A stretch of 64,000 bases of DNA. Origin: Basipetospora chlamydospora (taxonomy: Eukaryota > Ascomycota > Sordariomycetes > Microascales). The stretch is from contig BCHP01000007.1 of the NCBI GenBank assembly GCA_001599675.1, positions 841,664 to 905,663 on the forward strand. Direction: 5' to 3'. Of the stretch, positions 22,086-34,691 are shown one piece after another. Numbering within the stretch: position 1 is the stretch's first letter; each line of letters begins with the position of its first letter. The position numbers and the translations under genes were made by a program. Under the pieces are notes generated by a model that worked only from the letters and a program-made list of their open reading frames with translations, did not search any database and was not told the origin of the DNA.

Positions 22086-23817
22086 CTAGGGCTTGGGGAC
22101 ATTGGGCGCATCGGCAGCGACCTCGCTCCTCTTGTCCTTGTCCTTATCCTTGCTCTTCTTCTTGTCCTTGTCCTTGTCCTTCTCCTTCATGGCCGCCTCG
22201 GCGACGAGCTGCTCGAACACGAGGTAGTCGCTCTCTTCCTCTGGCGATCGTCTCGCCTAAAACAATGGATGTTAGTAAAAGAAGAAGAAAAGAGCCACGG
22301 AAGAACGGAATAGCGGAAGCGAATACGAAGAAAAAGGGGGGGAGGGGGGAGAATGTACCCTTAAGAAGATATCGCCGACGAGCACCAGCGCCTGTGCCCT
22401 CTCTAACCTCTTCGACAGCGGCACGGCCTTGTCGGTGAGCACGTTGTCGCACACAGACCGAAGGACATCCTGGATCTCAAACTTGGAACCCCGCCACGCG
22501 GCGGTGAGGATCTTGCCCGTGACGCGCCTCTCGTACTCGACCTTCTTTTCGTCGGTCCAGTTCTCGCCGCCCTCCACCTCGGCACGCGCCATCTTCTCCA
22601 TCTCTGCCTGGGCGTCCATGGCGCTGCTGATGGTGTTCCACGTGTCCTTGACCATGTTGCCCTTGTCCTTTATCCGGCCGAAGAAGCCCGAGATACCGAA
22701 GAACTTCTGGCTGCGCAGCAGGTTCGACCCCTTGCTGACGTACGTCTGCCCGATGGCGTGGCAAATATCGATGCCGAACGACTCCATCTTGAGCTCCTCC
22801 ACCTCGAGTCGCATCTTTTCCTGGAACGCCGCCGTCACATCGGCACCCTTGTCCGTCTCCGTCCACACGCTGAGGCGGTCGAGGAGTTTGCCCGTCAGAT
22901 TGTCTACGCGTTCCTTGCGCGCGAGCTCCTGCTCCTTGCGCAGAGCAGAGAGCTGTTCCCTCTGTTCCTTGGTGAGACCCTTCTCCTTCTTCTTCTTCTG
23001 CACCGAGTCGTCATCGTGCTGCTGCGAGACCTCGTCGGACGGCCTATCCATAAGGGCCGGGCGGATTGGAATCGCGGTCGGACGCGGCGTCGAGGTACCC
23101 GAGGGGCTAGGGCTGGAGCTGGTCTGGCCGGCTGGGCTCGGCGAGCGGGGGGGCAGCGGGGGCGCAGCTTCCGAGGTACCTGCGGTCTCGTCCTTTGCCT
23201 CCTCGACGACGACGGTGGGTGGGCTGGGGGTCGCCGAGGAGCCGTCAGCCGCAGGCCCGTCCTTCCCGGCGGCGGGGTCGGCCTTCATGCTCTCCTTCAT
23301 GGCTTCCTCAGTGCCCGGAAACTCCTCGTCCTCGTTGCCGGCCTGCCCCTCGCCCTGCATGGTGATGTCCATGGCGGCGGTGAGGTCTTTGATGATTGAG
23401 ATCTCGCCGATCCAGTCGAGGAAGGACTCGCCGCCGAATATGGACGTGAAGAACTCAGCGGGGTCAACGAAGCCCTCGGAGGGGCGGGCCTGCTCCTTGC
23501 CATAGATATCGTAGGCGGATCGTAATTGGGGTTCGGAGAGGACCTGATAGGCTTCGCCTATCTCCTGGAACTTTGCGCTCGCCGTGGGATCATCGGGCCT
23601 CTTGTCTGAGAGCGGGGACGGTATGGATTAGCGAAACGTCTTGGAGCTTAGGGGTTCATGTGAGCGGGACAAGAGGGGGTGCTCGTGAGATAGAGGCCGG
23701 TGACAACATACCTGGATGGTGGATGATGGCGAGTTTCCTGTAGGCCTTCTTGATCTCAATAGCGGAGGCGTCCGGCTTGACGCCGAGAATGTCGTAGTAG
23801 GCGGTATCCACAACCAT
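22086..23817 (-). CDS. CAJ1/DJP1-type J-domain co-chaperone (DnaJ + DnaJ-X domain)
   Basis: Three exons on the minus strand: 23817..23712, 23605..22359 and 22256..22086, giving 507 aa. The first intron interrupts the J-domain right before the catalytic HPD: exon 1 ends ..IIHHP and exon 2 begins DKRPDD. The J-domain (residues ~5-72) starts YYDILGVKPDAS. Next is a G/F-poor segment (FFTSIFGGESFLDWIGEI) and a Pro/Ser/Thr/Glu-rich linker (~110-240). A conserved helical region (~260-450: RKERVDNLTGKLLDRLSVWTE, ESFGIDICHAIGQTYVSKG) matches the DnaJ-X domain of Caj1/Djp1. The final exon encodes a Lys/Asp tail with KDKDKDKKKSKDKDKDK. The family stimulates Hsp70, and Djp1 assists peroxisomal/mitochondrial protein import in yeast (established). 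It is divergent from ERG9, 1.3 kb away. Confidence 0.93.
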
Positions 23818-25103
23818 AGCGATGCCGGTGCGAAGAGGTCTGGTTGATCGAATGTAGGGTCGGGGGAATACGTGCAGAATTCAAAGAGCAGCGAACTCTT
23901 GAGTCTAGATGTTTGGCTTTGAACAGATAGGGTAACGAATTTATCTCGCAACTTTTCGGGCTGGAGAGGCTTCAACTACGCAGCTTTGAGATGGCGGGGC
24001 AATCGGGATGGGGGGAGACGCAACACTTTTTTGAAGGGCACCCTTTTTGAACCTGAATTCTAGGCGGCGTAATCGGGGCAGCGATGATGTCGTCAGCGAG
24101 GGAGTGCAGAAAACATGTACCGACTACTTGATGATTGTCGATTATACAGCTAAAAGTCTCACTATAATTGCCTACTGGAAAGTGCCTCTACTTTCGCTTC
24201 TTCCAAGCTTTCACGTGCTGCCGCTGGTACAACCTTGGGCCCGCGAAAGTCGTCAGCCACTTACCGCCCTCTAGTGCCTGTCACACTGCGCCGAAGACGT
24301 GGACCCTCGCGCTCTTTTTTGGGCAGTCTTCCCCCTGAGAATCTTCTCCTTGTTCCCCGCGTCATTGTTTGTTGGGACATCAAAAATTTCCTTGCCAAGC
24401 CACACGGTCTACGCAACCACTGCAACGACTGTGGCGCACCAAAGCTCGCTTTGATGAGGGGGGAACGCGAGGAAGGACTCGAGGTCAAGCAAGGCGGTTT
24501 CTACCCCCTGTCGCCCGCCCTGTGGAGTGGACTTGAGCCACCGGCTCGTTGACCCGCAAGGGCGAGGTGGGAAAAGGGACTGCCAATTTCCCGGCACCCA
24601 CCGTGGTGGGCAAAGGTGGCTAGTAGGAGATGGCCGGTGCGCTATACCACTCTTTCCCCAGTCTTTTTTGATCCTTGCCGCTAATAAGAAAGATTACCCA
24701 TCATGTCCGTTCCGAAAAACCAAACCTCCACGTCTTCCTCCTTCGCGGGTGAATTGACCAAATCTCTTCTTCTCTTCTTCCCTTTCTCGTACTCCCTCCT
24801 CCCCGACCAGCTAGTTATTATCTTTCTCATCTTCCAATTCATGTCCTCCTAGTTCTTCGTCCTTGAGACTTTATACCCAGCGTTTGTTTGGTAATGAAAT
24901 CACGAGTCCCAACATTGGCTTGAATATATCCTCACTCACTACCCACACACAATCCACTGCTGCCTACCCGCTGTCTTCTCCTATCTCATCCCAAACCACC
25001 CGAAAGAACCATAATACCCCTTCCCACCCCGGCCCTCCCGCTCTGCTCTCACCTCTTCACGTTCATCTCCAACCTCATCCTCCCCGCCGCGCCTTCAGTC
25101 ATA
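23818..25103. other. divergent intergenic region, CAJ1-type gene/ERG9
   Basis: 1.3 kb that must hold both promoters. The ERG9-proximal 350 bases are markedly CT-rich. ORFs in 24235-24600 lie on both strands and look random. Confidence 0.45.
24762..24806 (+). promoter_or_regulatory. CT-rich promoter/leader tract of ERG9
   Basis: About 45 nt of nearly pure pyrimidine (TCTTCTTCTCTTCTTCCC...), roughly 300 nt before the ERG9 start codon, with further CT-rich sequence at 25020-25085. CT-rich tracts near transcription starts are typical of highly expressed fungal genes. The position is seen; the function is inferred. Confidence 0.4.
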
Positions 25104-26648
25104 ATGGGCACTCTATACTACCTCCGCCATCCTAACCAGCTCAAGTCCATCATCCAATGGTTCGTTCCCTCAACACGCTGCTGGTTCCTCCTTCCGTCTT
25201 CCAGCTTGCGCAGTCATTTTAACCCGGAATATTCTACTATAGGAAGCTGTGGCATGACCCCGTCCACAAGCGGGATCCCGAGAATGAGTCCCCGACACTC
25301 AGATCATGCTTCCACTACTTAAACCTGACGAGCCGCAGCTTTGCGGCCGTCATACAAGAGCTCAACCCGGAGCTGCTCGTGCCGGTGGCCCTCTTCTACC
25401 TCGTGCTCCGCGGGCTGGACACGATTGAGGATGACATGACGATAGATATCAAGGAGAAGGAGCCGCTGCTGCGCAACTTCAACAAGAACATGACGGTCGA
25501 TGGCTGGACCTTCACTGGCAACGGCCCCGCAGAGAAGGACCGCGAGCTGCTGGTCCATTTCGACGATGTGGTGACGGAGATCAAGAAGATCAAGCCTGAG
25601 TACTTCGAGATCATCGACGACATCACATCCAAGATGGGTAACGGCATGGCGGACTACGCTCTCAACGCCGAGTTCAACGCAAACGGCGTCAATACCATAA
25701 AGGACTACGAGCTTTACTGCCACTACGTGGCGGGCCTTGTCGGTGAGGGGCTCACCCGCCTGTTTGTCAAGTCGAACCTGGCCATCGAGAAGTTGCTCGA
25801 GCGGCCGCACCTGACGGAGTCGATGGGCCAATTCCTCCAGAAGACCAACATCATCCGTGACATCCGCGAGGACTTTGACGATGGGCGACGGTTCTGGCCA
25901 AAGGAGATCTGGTCGCAGTACTTTTCTGAGTTCCCTGATATGTTCAAGTCGGAGAACCGCACGGCAGCCGTGCACTGCCTGAACCACATGGTTCTCAACG
26001 CACTTAAGCACGTCGAAGAGTGTCTCTTCTACATGGCTGCCATCCGCGATCAGAGCGTCTTCAACTTCGTGGCGATCCCTCAGGCCATGGCCATTGCCAC
26101 GCTCGAGCTCGTGTTCCAGAACCCGGCCGTGTTCGACCGCAACATCAAGATCACAAAGGGGGACGCCTGCCAGCTCATGACGGATTCGACGCAGAACCTG
26201 TGGTTGCTCTGCCAGGTGTTCCGCAAGTACTCGAGGAGGATACACCAGAAGAACGACCCCCGCGACCCCAACTACCTGGCCATCAGCCTGCAGTGCGCGA
26301 GGATTGACCAGTTCGTCGAGACCCTCTTCCCCCAGCAGAAGCCCGACACGGCCACCAAGAGGCAGCAGGAGAAGGAGATGCAGATGGCGCAGGGCATGGA
26401 CTTGACCGACGGTCTTATGCTCGTGGTGGTTTCCGTCGGCTCCATGGTGGTGATAGCGGGTTTCATGGTAAGTTTAAAAGCCTTTGCTCACATCCCTATT
26501 CATTCGAGCTGTCCCACGGTATGCTTGTGTCGATGGTTAACTGACTGTCTTATCTCCCGAGTAATAGATTGGTGCGGCGTACTTGGCGAATATGTACTTC
26601 GCTTCAAAGTACCCCGAGTCCGGACCATCCATTCACGACGAGCTGTAA
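25104..26648 (+). CDS. ERG9: squalene synthase (farnesyl-diphosphate farnesyltransferase)
   Basis: Three exons, 25104..25159, 25243..26467 and 26568..26648, giving 453 aa, the usual length. The first donor is the non-consensus GTTCGT, but the frame and conserved sequence (KSIIQW|KLWHDPVHKRDP) fix it. Motifs: first Asp-rich motif DTIEDD (residues 78-83), the YCHYVAGLVGEGLTRLF block with the catalytic Tyr, QKTNIIRDIREDFDDGR as the second Asp-rich motif, and AIPQAMAIATLELVF. The C-terminal hydrophobic segment (about 407-435) is split by intron 2 and anchors the enzyme in the ER. It condenses two farnesyl-PP to presqualene-PP and then reduces it with NADPH to squalene, the first committed step to ergosterol. 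Its neighbours are not sterol genes, and it looks like the housekeeping copy, not part of a cluster. Confidence 0.98.
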
Positions 26649-28497
26649 ACGTCACGAGAGAGAGCTTTGCAAAAACATCGGATGTTTTCCCCATAAAGAC
26701 GTCTTGCCTTCAGCAGATCGTCCTCGACGTCAGAGGGAAGGGAAGGCGAACAGAACAGCAAGGTCATGACATGCGTTCTGGGACAACCCATGTTGGTGAA
26801 CCCGGCACTGGGGGCATCCATGTGTCTTGTGCACGCACCGCCCGCGTTTTCTTCGCCCATATTACGAGCGAGATCATTTATTTCAGCGCGTGTCCAGGTA
26901 GGGCAACTGGACCAACGTCGCGCGGTTTGTACGCCGGCTTTAATATTTTCGTCGCACATACTAACTAATACACAAACCCGTTTCTTCTACCTTCGTGTTG
27001 CCCGGGCCCAAGTACGCTTGCACCCGTGCGGCTATGCCGCCATGAGAAGCGCAAGGCGTCATGACAAACCGCTGTGAATCAGTCGGCTGAGAGAGAAAGA
27101 CGACCAAGTGAATTTCGACAGCCATGATGGACTCTAGCCGTTAGCACGGATGTCAAATTGCAATTCAGTCCCCCCTTCTGCAAAGAAGGGGGTCATGACT
27201 GTGGTTGTGCCGAAGAAGTGCTTATATCGACATGCAGCTAGCCCTCGCTCTGATGGCAGGGCCAGGTTCCCTGGATCTCGTTTCTCCCCGTAGGGATTCG
27301 TTAGGACCTGAAGCGCAGACATACTATTCAATGTACCTTGTGACAAGTGACTCTTGAGACGACAATCTCATAAATGCGCCAGTTGAATAGCTTTCCCCGG
27401 TTCGGGGATGAAGATATAAGTGCCTTGGGTGTGTTTGGGTTGTTCAGGCTTTTGTATCTTCCAGCCTTCCCCGCCTACGATCAGGGCCGTCGAGAATAAC
27501 AAGGCGCGCGAAGCCTCCCCTGCGTTTCGGAGCGTCCGCTTCGCACATCCCCTTGAATGAAAAGCTCCTTGTTCGTTCCGAGTCGTCACCCTCGTTTTTA
27601 GCCTGTGTTTCTGAAGGGGAACTTGCCGGTTTTGCGGCTCGGAAACCGGAGGAGGAGGAGCCGCCTTTAAACCCTGCGTCGGAGGAATTCCAGGAGTGTG
27701 CGGCTCAGCAAAGCAGCTTGGCTTCCCTTCGGGTAAAAAGACGAGTTTCTGTTGCCGGGTTCGAACCCCCTTGGTACATACAGTACACCATGGAGCTGCT
27801 CGTGTTTGGTGTCGGCACGTAATTGCTCGGGGAGGGACTTGATGTTTTCGTCCCAACTCGAAGATATTCAAGCAATCCATGGCTTGTGATCTGACTTCAT
27901 TTCGCATGCTGTTATTAATGCCAAGGGTCGTGATGATGAATTAGTGGTGAAATTATGGGCGAGCGAGGGAGAGAAGACGGCCGCGAGAGTACCTCCAATA
28001 CGCATCACTTGGCACTGATACGGTATTCCTTTCATTGTTCATTTTCTTTTCATCATTGATTCGCTGTATGTACGGTACGGTATATTTCTTAAATGCGAAG
28101 TGTTGGCCGGCAAACGTCGAAGAGTAGAAAAAAAAAAGAAAGGAAAAAAGATCAGAACTGGACCACCACCGTTTCCGTCCGCGCGTTTCGCCGTGATTAT
28201 GGGAAGAACTCCAAGGTCGAGTACCTCCTTCTGCCCCCTGTTCTATGGTGGACTGACAAGCATTAAGAAAATGATACCCGACCCCCCTTTGTCCACCGGC
28301 GGGAAGGGGTATCCGAGGCTAGGATAGAAGAAAGGAAGCATCGGACGAATGGTCGCAGGAGAAATCTTGAAAGCGAAATCAATCCCTTTTTTCTCTCTAA
28401 GGGGTGACCTTTAGATGATGCTATGCCAAATACTCAGGCTTCCTTTCTCTCTCTCTCTTGCTTCCCGTTGGCTGCTCCTCCTACTTTCCAAGTCCCC
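26649..28497. other. intergenic between convergent ERG9 and subtilase
   Basis: 1.85 kb. I find no convincing gene. Overlapping ORFs on both strands at 27368-27907 have no recognisable domain. GGGTTCGAACCC near 27758 resembles a tRNA T-loop, but the stem does not pair as a T-arm. An A/G-rich stretch lies at 28125-28150. Confidence 0.4.
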
Positions 28498-29952
28498 TTA
28501 CAGCAGGTTCCGCGCACCGTTATACGCGATCCTGCTCGTGGTGTCTCGTCCCCTGTTGCCTCGGACGCGGGCGCCGGACTCGTCGGCGAGGTCCACTATC
28601 CTGGCCGCGACGCTGTCCACGTCATTGATACCCTCGAGGGCCATGAGGTAGGCCGCGAGGCCGCACACGTGCGGGCTCGCCATGCTGGTGCCCGAGAGCC
28701 GGGCGGAGGCGGTGTCGCTGGCGATGCCGACGGAGGTGATGTCCACACCCGGGGCGAAGACGTCGATGAACTTGCCAAAGTTGGAGAAGTCGGCGCGCTG
28801 GTCGTTGGCGGCGTTGATGGCGCCCACGGTGATGGCGTTGGGCGACGAGGCGGGGGAGCTGTTGCTTGCGTCGACCTGAGTTGGAGGAAGCACGTTAGTG
28901 GTTTTTTTTTTTTTTTTCCCATGATGGCTTTTGGGGGAGAAGTGGGACGGTGGCTACTCACGTTTTCGTTCCCGGCAGCTACGACGGGGACGACTCCAGC
29001 GCGACGGAGAGCCTCGATGGCGTCGTTGAGGGCCCGCGAGAAGCCACCGCCGAGGGACATGTTCATAACAGCCTTCCCGGAGAGGTCTTTCTGAAGCACA
29101 TCGTTGACAACTACAGCAGCAACGGTTAGAAAGAAAGGTTCCAGGGCAGCTTCGTACGATACAAGGGGTCGAAGGGCGGAAAAAAGACTCACCCCACTGC
29201 ATTCCATCAAGGACACCAGCAGTGTCACCACCACCGTCAGCGTCAAGGACCTTGACAGCCACAAGCTGAACCTGCTTCGCAACGCCGTACGTCCGCCCAC
29301 CAATGGTGCCTGCAACGTGGCTCCCGTGTCCATTCTGGTCCTGGTCGATGTTATCGACAAAGTTGGCCCCCCACCTGGCACGGTTCTGAAACTCGACGTG
29401 GGTGGTCCTGATGCCCGTGTCCACGACGTACGCAGTGATTCCCTCGCCGCCGCTGGTGTCGAAGATGTAGCCATCGAAGCCCCTCCCGTTCCTCAGCGTC
29501 TCGCTCGACAGCCTGATGAGGCCCAGCGGGGCGTTGGACTGGGAGGCCACGGCGCTGGCGCGCACGCGGGTCACGGCCTCGATGTAGGCAACCTCGGGCT
29601 GGTCGGCCAGGCTCATGAGCATCCGGTTGTCGGACTCAAAGGCCATGGCCATGAAGGAGCCGTACCGGACGGGGTGGGCGAAGGCGGAGAGGAAGTTGCC
29701 GGCAAGACCCCGCCTGTTGATGTTGCGCTTGCGGATGTCGCTCATGGCGAGGGCCTGCTTGGTCTCGATCTCGTCGACGGAGAAGGTGTTGTTCCACACG
29801 AGCAGGTAGCGGTCCGGGACGATGTCCGCCGCATCGGCGTTGACGATGGGGAGGCCGAGGAAGTTGACATTGCTGAGCCTCTGGGCGAGGACGGTGAAGG
29901 GCAGCAGGAGGAGGAGGAACGCCGCGAGGCGGGTTCTTTGTGTAGGTGCCAT
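28498..29952 (-). CDS. secreted subtilisin-like serine protease (S8, proteinase K group)
   Basis: Three exons on the minus strand: 29952..29193, 29110..28962 and 28875..28498, giving 428 aa. The N-terminal signal peptide is clear (hydrophobic core AAFLLLLLPFTVLA, likely cleavage near residue 24). An inhibitor-I9-type propeptide follows (DRYLLVWNNTFSVDEIE to ADQPEVAYIEAV, ~47-125). The mature catalytic domain has Asp178 (YVVDTGI), His209 (NGHGSHVAG), the oxyanion region AAGNEN and Ser367 (SGTSMASPHV). Size and order match fungal alkaline proteases. Such enzymes degrade extracellular protein and, in pathogens, host cuticle (established); nothing here shows which role applies. The intron before exon 3 contains a long pyrimidine/T run (A-run on transcript sense). 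It is convergent with ERG9, and its upstream side opens into the large gene-poor region. Confidence 0.95.
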
Positions 29953-30988
29953 TTTGTTGTGAGGGTTGTTACACTAAGTGTGGTGTTTTCTTTTTTCGAA
30001 GGAGTTTTCCGTGTAAGTCGGCTAACAACTGGTGAAGGATCGAGGGCCCGGTATCGAGAAGAAGAAAAGGTCGAGTCCTTGGGGAAGAAGGAAGAGAAGA
30101 TATTTATCCAAAGGAAGTGTTTCCTTCGATTATTTCGACGATATCGATCCGGAAATATTCAAAGAATGTCCAAGAATAGAAGGCGTCGAGGAGTCCTGTG
30201 GTGGAATTATTGTTTCCTTCCCTTTGTGTGGTTGATTCAGCGCTTTGGTCTGGATGGCAATTCACGGAGAGCCCGAAAAGAACAATGAGCGGATGAAGTG
30301 ACTCCCGAATGAATGGGTAAGGCGGTCAATGAATAGAAGAGATATTCTGTAAAAAGAAGGAGGGTCGAAGGAAAAGAGCTGGCTCTAGGTGTCCAAAAAC
30401 ACTGCGAATGAGTGTGTTCCCTGTGGACAGACCAAGTCAGAGACGCAAGAGAGAGTTAAACGAAGTAATAGTAGCAGTAAGGCATGTATGTATGAAAAGA
30501 AGGGAAAAGGAGTGTATGAGAATGTAAGATGGCGATGGTGAGGAGGAATGGCTAGCAAAGCACCTTCACCAAAGCAATCGATGACCTAGATCCTGAGTAA
30601 GGCTGGGCCAAGAAAAAAGATGGCAAGGGGGGGGGAGGGAGGATATAAGAGGAGAGGGCAAGCAAAACAAGAAACAACCTCAAGACGGTGAATCGCCAGG
30701 AAAAAGGCCGGATAATGAGGAGAGACGAGGGATAGGATGGGGGAGAGACGGACGGTGCAAGACAGCAGGGCACAGGTGGGAGGACATCCAAGTATGTATA
30801 CGTTTGAGACTGACGCTCGATCCGAACAGCGAACAGCCTGACGCCGAGGGGAGGGCGAATGGCAGCCGAGCGATCAGCGGGACCGCATCGCAGGCATGGA
30901 CAGGGCTCATAGGCAAGGGAGGGACCCCTGGAGTCCAGTGGATACTACGGAGCACATACGGGATACATACGAGCTAGGGCGGCGCGAG

Positions 30989-31023
30989 TACTCCATACGG
31001 AGCAGAGTCGCATGTACGGAGTA
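30989..31023. repeat. imperfect inverted repeat built from TACTCC-type arms
   Basis: TACTCCATAC (30989-30998) and GTACGGAGTA (31014-31023) are reverse complements with one mismatch, separated by 15 nt. The right arm contains an exact TACGGAGTA. Confidence 0.6.
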
Positions 31024-31177
31024 TGTACAAGTAGACGGCGAAATATCCCTGGGACTCCCATGTTAATTGGATCCATATCGCCGTGAATGCGGTGCCGAGT
31101 TATCCATATCCTCCTCCGTACATGGTTACTTTGTACATACTAGACGCCTTCTCTTGGGGTCGTCCCCTTGCACCCGG

Positions 31178-31196
31178 CACACACACACACACACAC
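31178..31196. repeat. (CA)n microsatellite
   Basis: About nine CA dinucleotides in the gene-poor region. Confidence 0.8.
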
Positions 31197-34100
31197 GCCC
31201 CTCCACTCATCGGCGGCTCATACATCTTGACTGTGGTCCGTAGGTCCGGAGTCAGTCCCAGAGACAACATTGGACTGGCAGCAGAGGCACAATGACTCCC
31301 GACAGGCAAGCGGTCGCTCGCGCGTGTTTGGGCAACAACAACAACAATTCCCGTGCAGGGGGGCCAAAGGGAACAAGGGGAATCGGGCTCGTCACAGGCC
31401 AAGGCATCGATTCGACGTCGAGAAACTCTGACGCACTAGCAGTGCCAAGCCGGCGGGCAAGGAGGGGCGTGTGCATTTTTGGTTGGACATGACGGAGCCC
31501 TCGCGGGAAAGTGAAGGGAGAAAGATGGGGAAGGGGGCATTTCTGCAGGGCCCGGTGGGGGAGGGAACGAACCAAGGAGAACAGCGAGCAGCGCGGGCCC
31601 AGGGCACAGAGGGAAACACGGGGGGGGAAAAAGAAAAAGAGAGAGCGGGGCTTATGGGGGTGGGCGTGTGTTGAGAAAACCAGGGGTCGGGGATTTTAAG
31701 GGAGCGAATGGAATCGTTCGGATTTCCTTTGGAGGGAGACGATCGTACACCGGGGCGTGTCCGGTTCCCGTTTCCGGTATAATCTCCTATTCAACCTCAA
31801 ACACAGGCGCCGTATGAGAGCAGCAGAAGGAGTAGAGGGGATGCGCGCCCGGGGAAGGGGGGGGGGGGGACGGAACTGCAGCAAAGAGCAAAAAAGAGGT
31901 TCGCATCGTCAAACAGTCTAGACTTCATCTCTGGGCGACTGGACTCAATCTTGGACGGACGGAATGATATGTATTGTACTCCGTATCCGTACGAGAGTAG
32001 AATCTATCGCGAACAGCGAGGACGAAGCTCCTTCGGGATGGCGGTGTCCAGATAAAATCCAGATTTGGCATTGATATTAGTGGCTGGGGCACAAGCAGCC
32101 AGCGATTGATGAGGCATTGGATCGGATGGAGATGCCAGAGTCTGGGATAGAAAGGGTCCCGAAGAGGCTCATTACTCGGCCTATGCCATGCGCAAGAATA
32201 CTACATACTTGAGGTACCGAGTAATCCACTCTGACTACCCGCTCGCTGCTCCCGGCGCCCAGCCCATGGATCTGTTGGGTGATGAGCCACTCCGATGATC
32301 GCCCTCATCGCCCTTGGTTCATCATGGTTGCGCGCCCACATGGGAGATGAGAAAAGGAAGAAAGGGAGGAGGAAAGAGGGCGCAATCGCACGAATAGAGG
32401 AGCTGATGTGCCCTTTGAGATGCGAAATCATCCCCCGCTTCCGTCCCTCTATAATGCGTTCCCAACCGGCATTGTTCTGTCCTTGCTTGAATCCTTGGAT
32501 CTTTTGCTGTCCATCAATGTATGTATGTATATACTCCGAACAGCAGATGCGGAGGATTATAAGAAAGTCAGTGATTGACAACACTGCCTCTGCGCGCCAT
32601 CATTGGGCCCTTTCCCTAGATTTAGGGACCGCGCCTTCACATGTACTTCAGACATATATCAATTGATCCGTTCGTATTGACCGAGAACTACTCCGTACCG
32701 ACGTCGCGTTGATTGAACTGGGTCGATGCTTCGAGATTGGCAAGGATCGAGGCATGAGCATGATGGTTCATCTCGATATTAATGAGCCCGAGGCCGTCTT
32801 TACCTTCTTTACCTGGTACGCGCGCCGACCAGCGCCCACAATTTACTTAGCGAATCAATCAATCTATTCACCCAACATGAAGCCTCCCGCACACCACAGC
32901 CTTCAAAAGTCATGTATCCGATAGCACTCCAATCTCAATATCCAGGTATCAAAGTCGACTCCGAGCTGTTGGTTCCAAGGGTTTTTTTTCTTTACTAGCT
33001 TCTGATAGTGCCTCCTCCCTCGCTGGCCCGATGCCGAACTCCCCACACTCATCACTCCGGAGGTGCCATTGGCCGAGTTGCCAATATCGCAAGATATGCA
33101 GAACAGCAGATCGCATTCTCTTCACGACCTAACCCAGCTAGCTTCATCTCCGATGCCATCACTTGCTTCTCGGACAAGGTGTCTTGTGATCCGAGAAGAA
33201 CTTTTGAGCACCCCCATAAGGATGATCCTGGCCATAGATCTGAAGCGAGGGCCCTTGTACATACGATGGCCCACTGGTTACGGAGTAGGTGACATCGATG
33301 CCTCGCCTTCACTTGACGTTACAGCTACGAGCATTATCCGGTGCTTCGTACGAGAGAACATGGTCGCTCCCTCCCCCACATCACCAATCCATTTCGTAGC
33401 ATCGTCTCATGTACGGAGCTCACGAACCACCCTTTTACTCCGTAGCGTTGATACGAGAAGAATTCTCCTCTCGATCTCTTCGCTCGAGACTGCTGGCTTC
33501 TGTAGACCCCTAGCCGGACCTATGAGGGACGAGTAGCTAACCAGTACGATACATACGAGGATGGTCGGGGTCGGTGATGGGAATCCTGCCTAATCGGGAA
33601 AGGGGGCGGCGATGCGAGGAAACATCAATGGCACCTCTCACGCAAAGCATCGACTGTGCTGTTCATGCGACCCGGATACTTGCTCGATTGATCCTTTACG
33701 AGTATACCGGGTGAGATACTCATCGAGGCATCATCCCCCTATCAAAGACTAACGCTGCTATTATCAACCAATTCGTCCCATAACAATCTTAGATCCGCCT
33801 CTTCGCCCAATACTTCGATCTTATTTACCCTTTTCCCCCTTGTAGTTGAGACGTCGTGGGATGTCGAGCGAGTAAGTGTATCAGCCCCCTTCCCACGTGC
33901 CGCTCCCCGGAGATGTGCACTCCGTACTCCATACTGGGCAAATGTCCTGGCCGGTGGCGGCCATTCTACGTCCGTGGGTGTGAAGCCACATGCCCAGTCG
34001 GTGCTAGCTCCCGTCCAACGATGCCGGTGATGCGGTGACAGCCGGCCATTCGGGGCCACACCAAGATGCAAGATCTGACGTCTGCACGCCCACTCCAGTC

Positions 34101-34653
34101 TGGACTCTGGACCCCTTCGGCTCAGGATACGATCGAAGCTAGGCGAGAACGACCCTAAAAATGAAGGATGGCACGGATTTACCACCTATTGATGTACGTA
34201 TTCCGTACAAGTTTCTGCTCCGTGCGCTCGAATGCGGACAAACAGCCGTGAAACCCTCTCAGATCCTCCCCGGACTCCTTGTCCAGTGTCCACTCGCCAG
34301 GGTTCAGCACAGGCGTTTTGCTGTAGTATCATGGGGCATGCAAGGGTACGGAATATGTTGCTCCAGCTTCTCTAGCGCCGGAGAATTTCTCCTTCCTTCC
34401 CTTTTTCTCTCTCTTCCTCTCTGAGCCGCCCCTGTTGGATAGACGATGCAGCTTCGAGAGGATCCCGCGATTGCTACTCCGTCCCAGGCCGTGGAGCTGA
34501 AGGACGCCCCAAAACAAACCCCCACCCCCGTGTTTCTGTGACAGTCTGTGCCACAGCGCGCCCAGTGTTTAAGAAGTCCTTCAACACGCCATTATCCGCC
34601 AACCATAGGCGGATTTTGCGAGGCCCATTACGACCCCAGGCAGAGACTGGCTA

Positions 34654-34656
<3 letters not shown>

Positions 34657-34689
<33 letters not shown>
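34657..34689. repeat. A33 homopolymer
   Basis: Thirty-three consecutive A with no coding neighbour. It could be a retroposed 3' tail or simple slippage; no target-site duplication is evident to the eye. Confidence 0.8.

Positions 34690-34691
<2 letters not shown>

Noticed and set aside
25104..26648. Squalene synthase as part of a terpenoid biosynthetic cluster
   Set aside because: Neighbours are a J-protein and a protease; no cyclase, P450 or transferase genes are near, and the protein looks like the housekeeping ERG9.
27745..27785. GGGTTCGAACCC as a tRNA T-loop
   Set aside because: The flanking stem CCGGG/CCCCT does not pair beyond three bases, and no acceptor or anticodon arm can be built.
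27368..27907. 179-codon minus-strand ORF overlapping an 89-codon plus-strand ORF
   Set aside because: No recognisable domain, odd composition and no clear start context. Open frames on both strands suggest GC-rich chance ORFs.
28900..28918. T-run on the plus strand as a Pol III terminator
   Set aside because: It lies inside the subtilase intron and no tRNA or 5S gene is adjacent.
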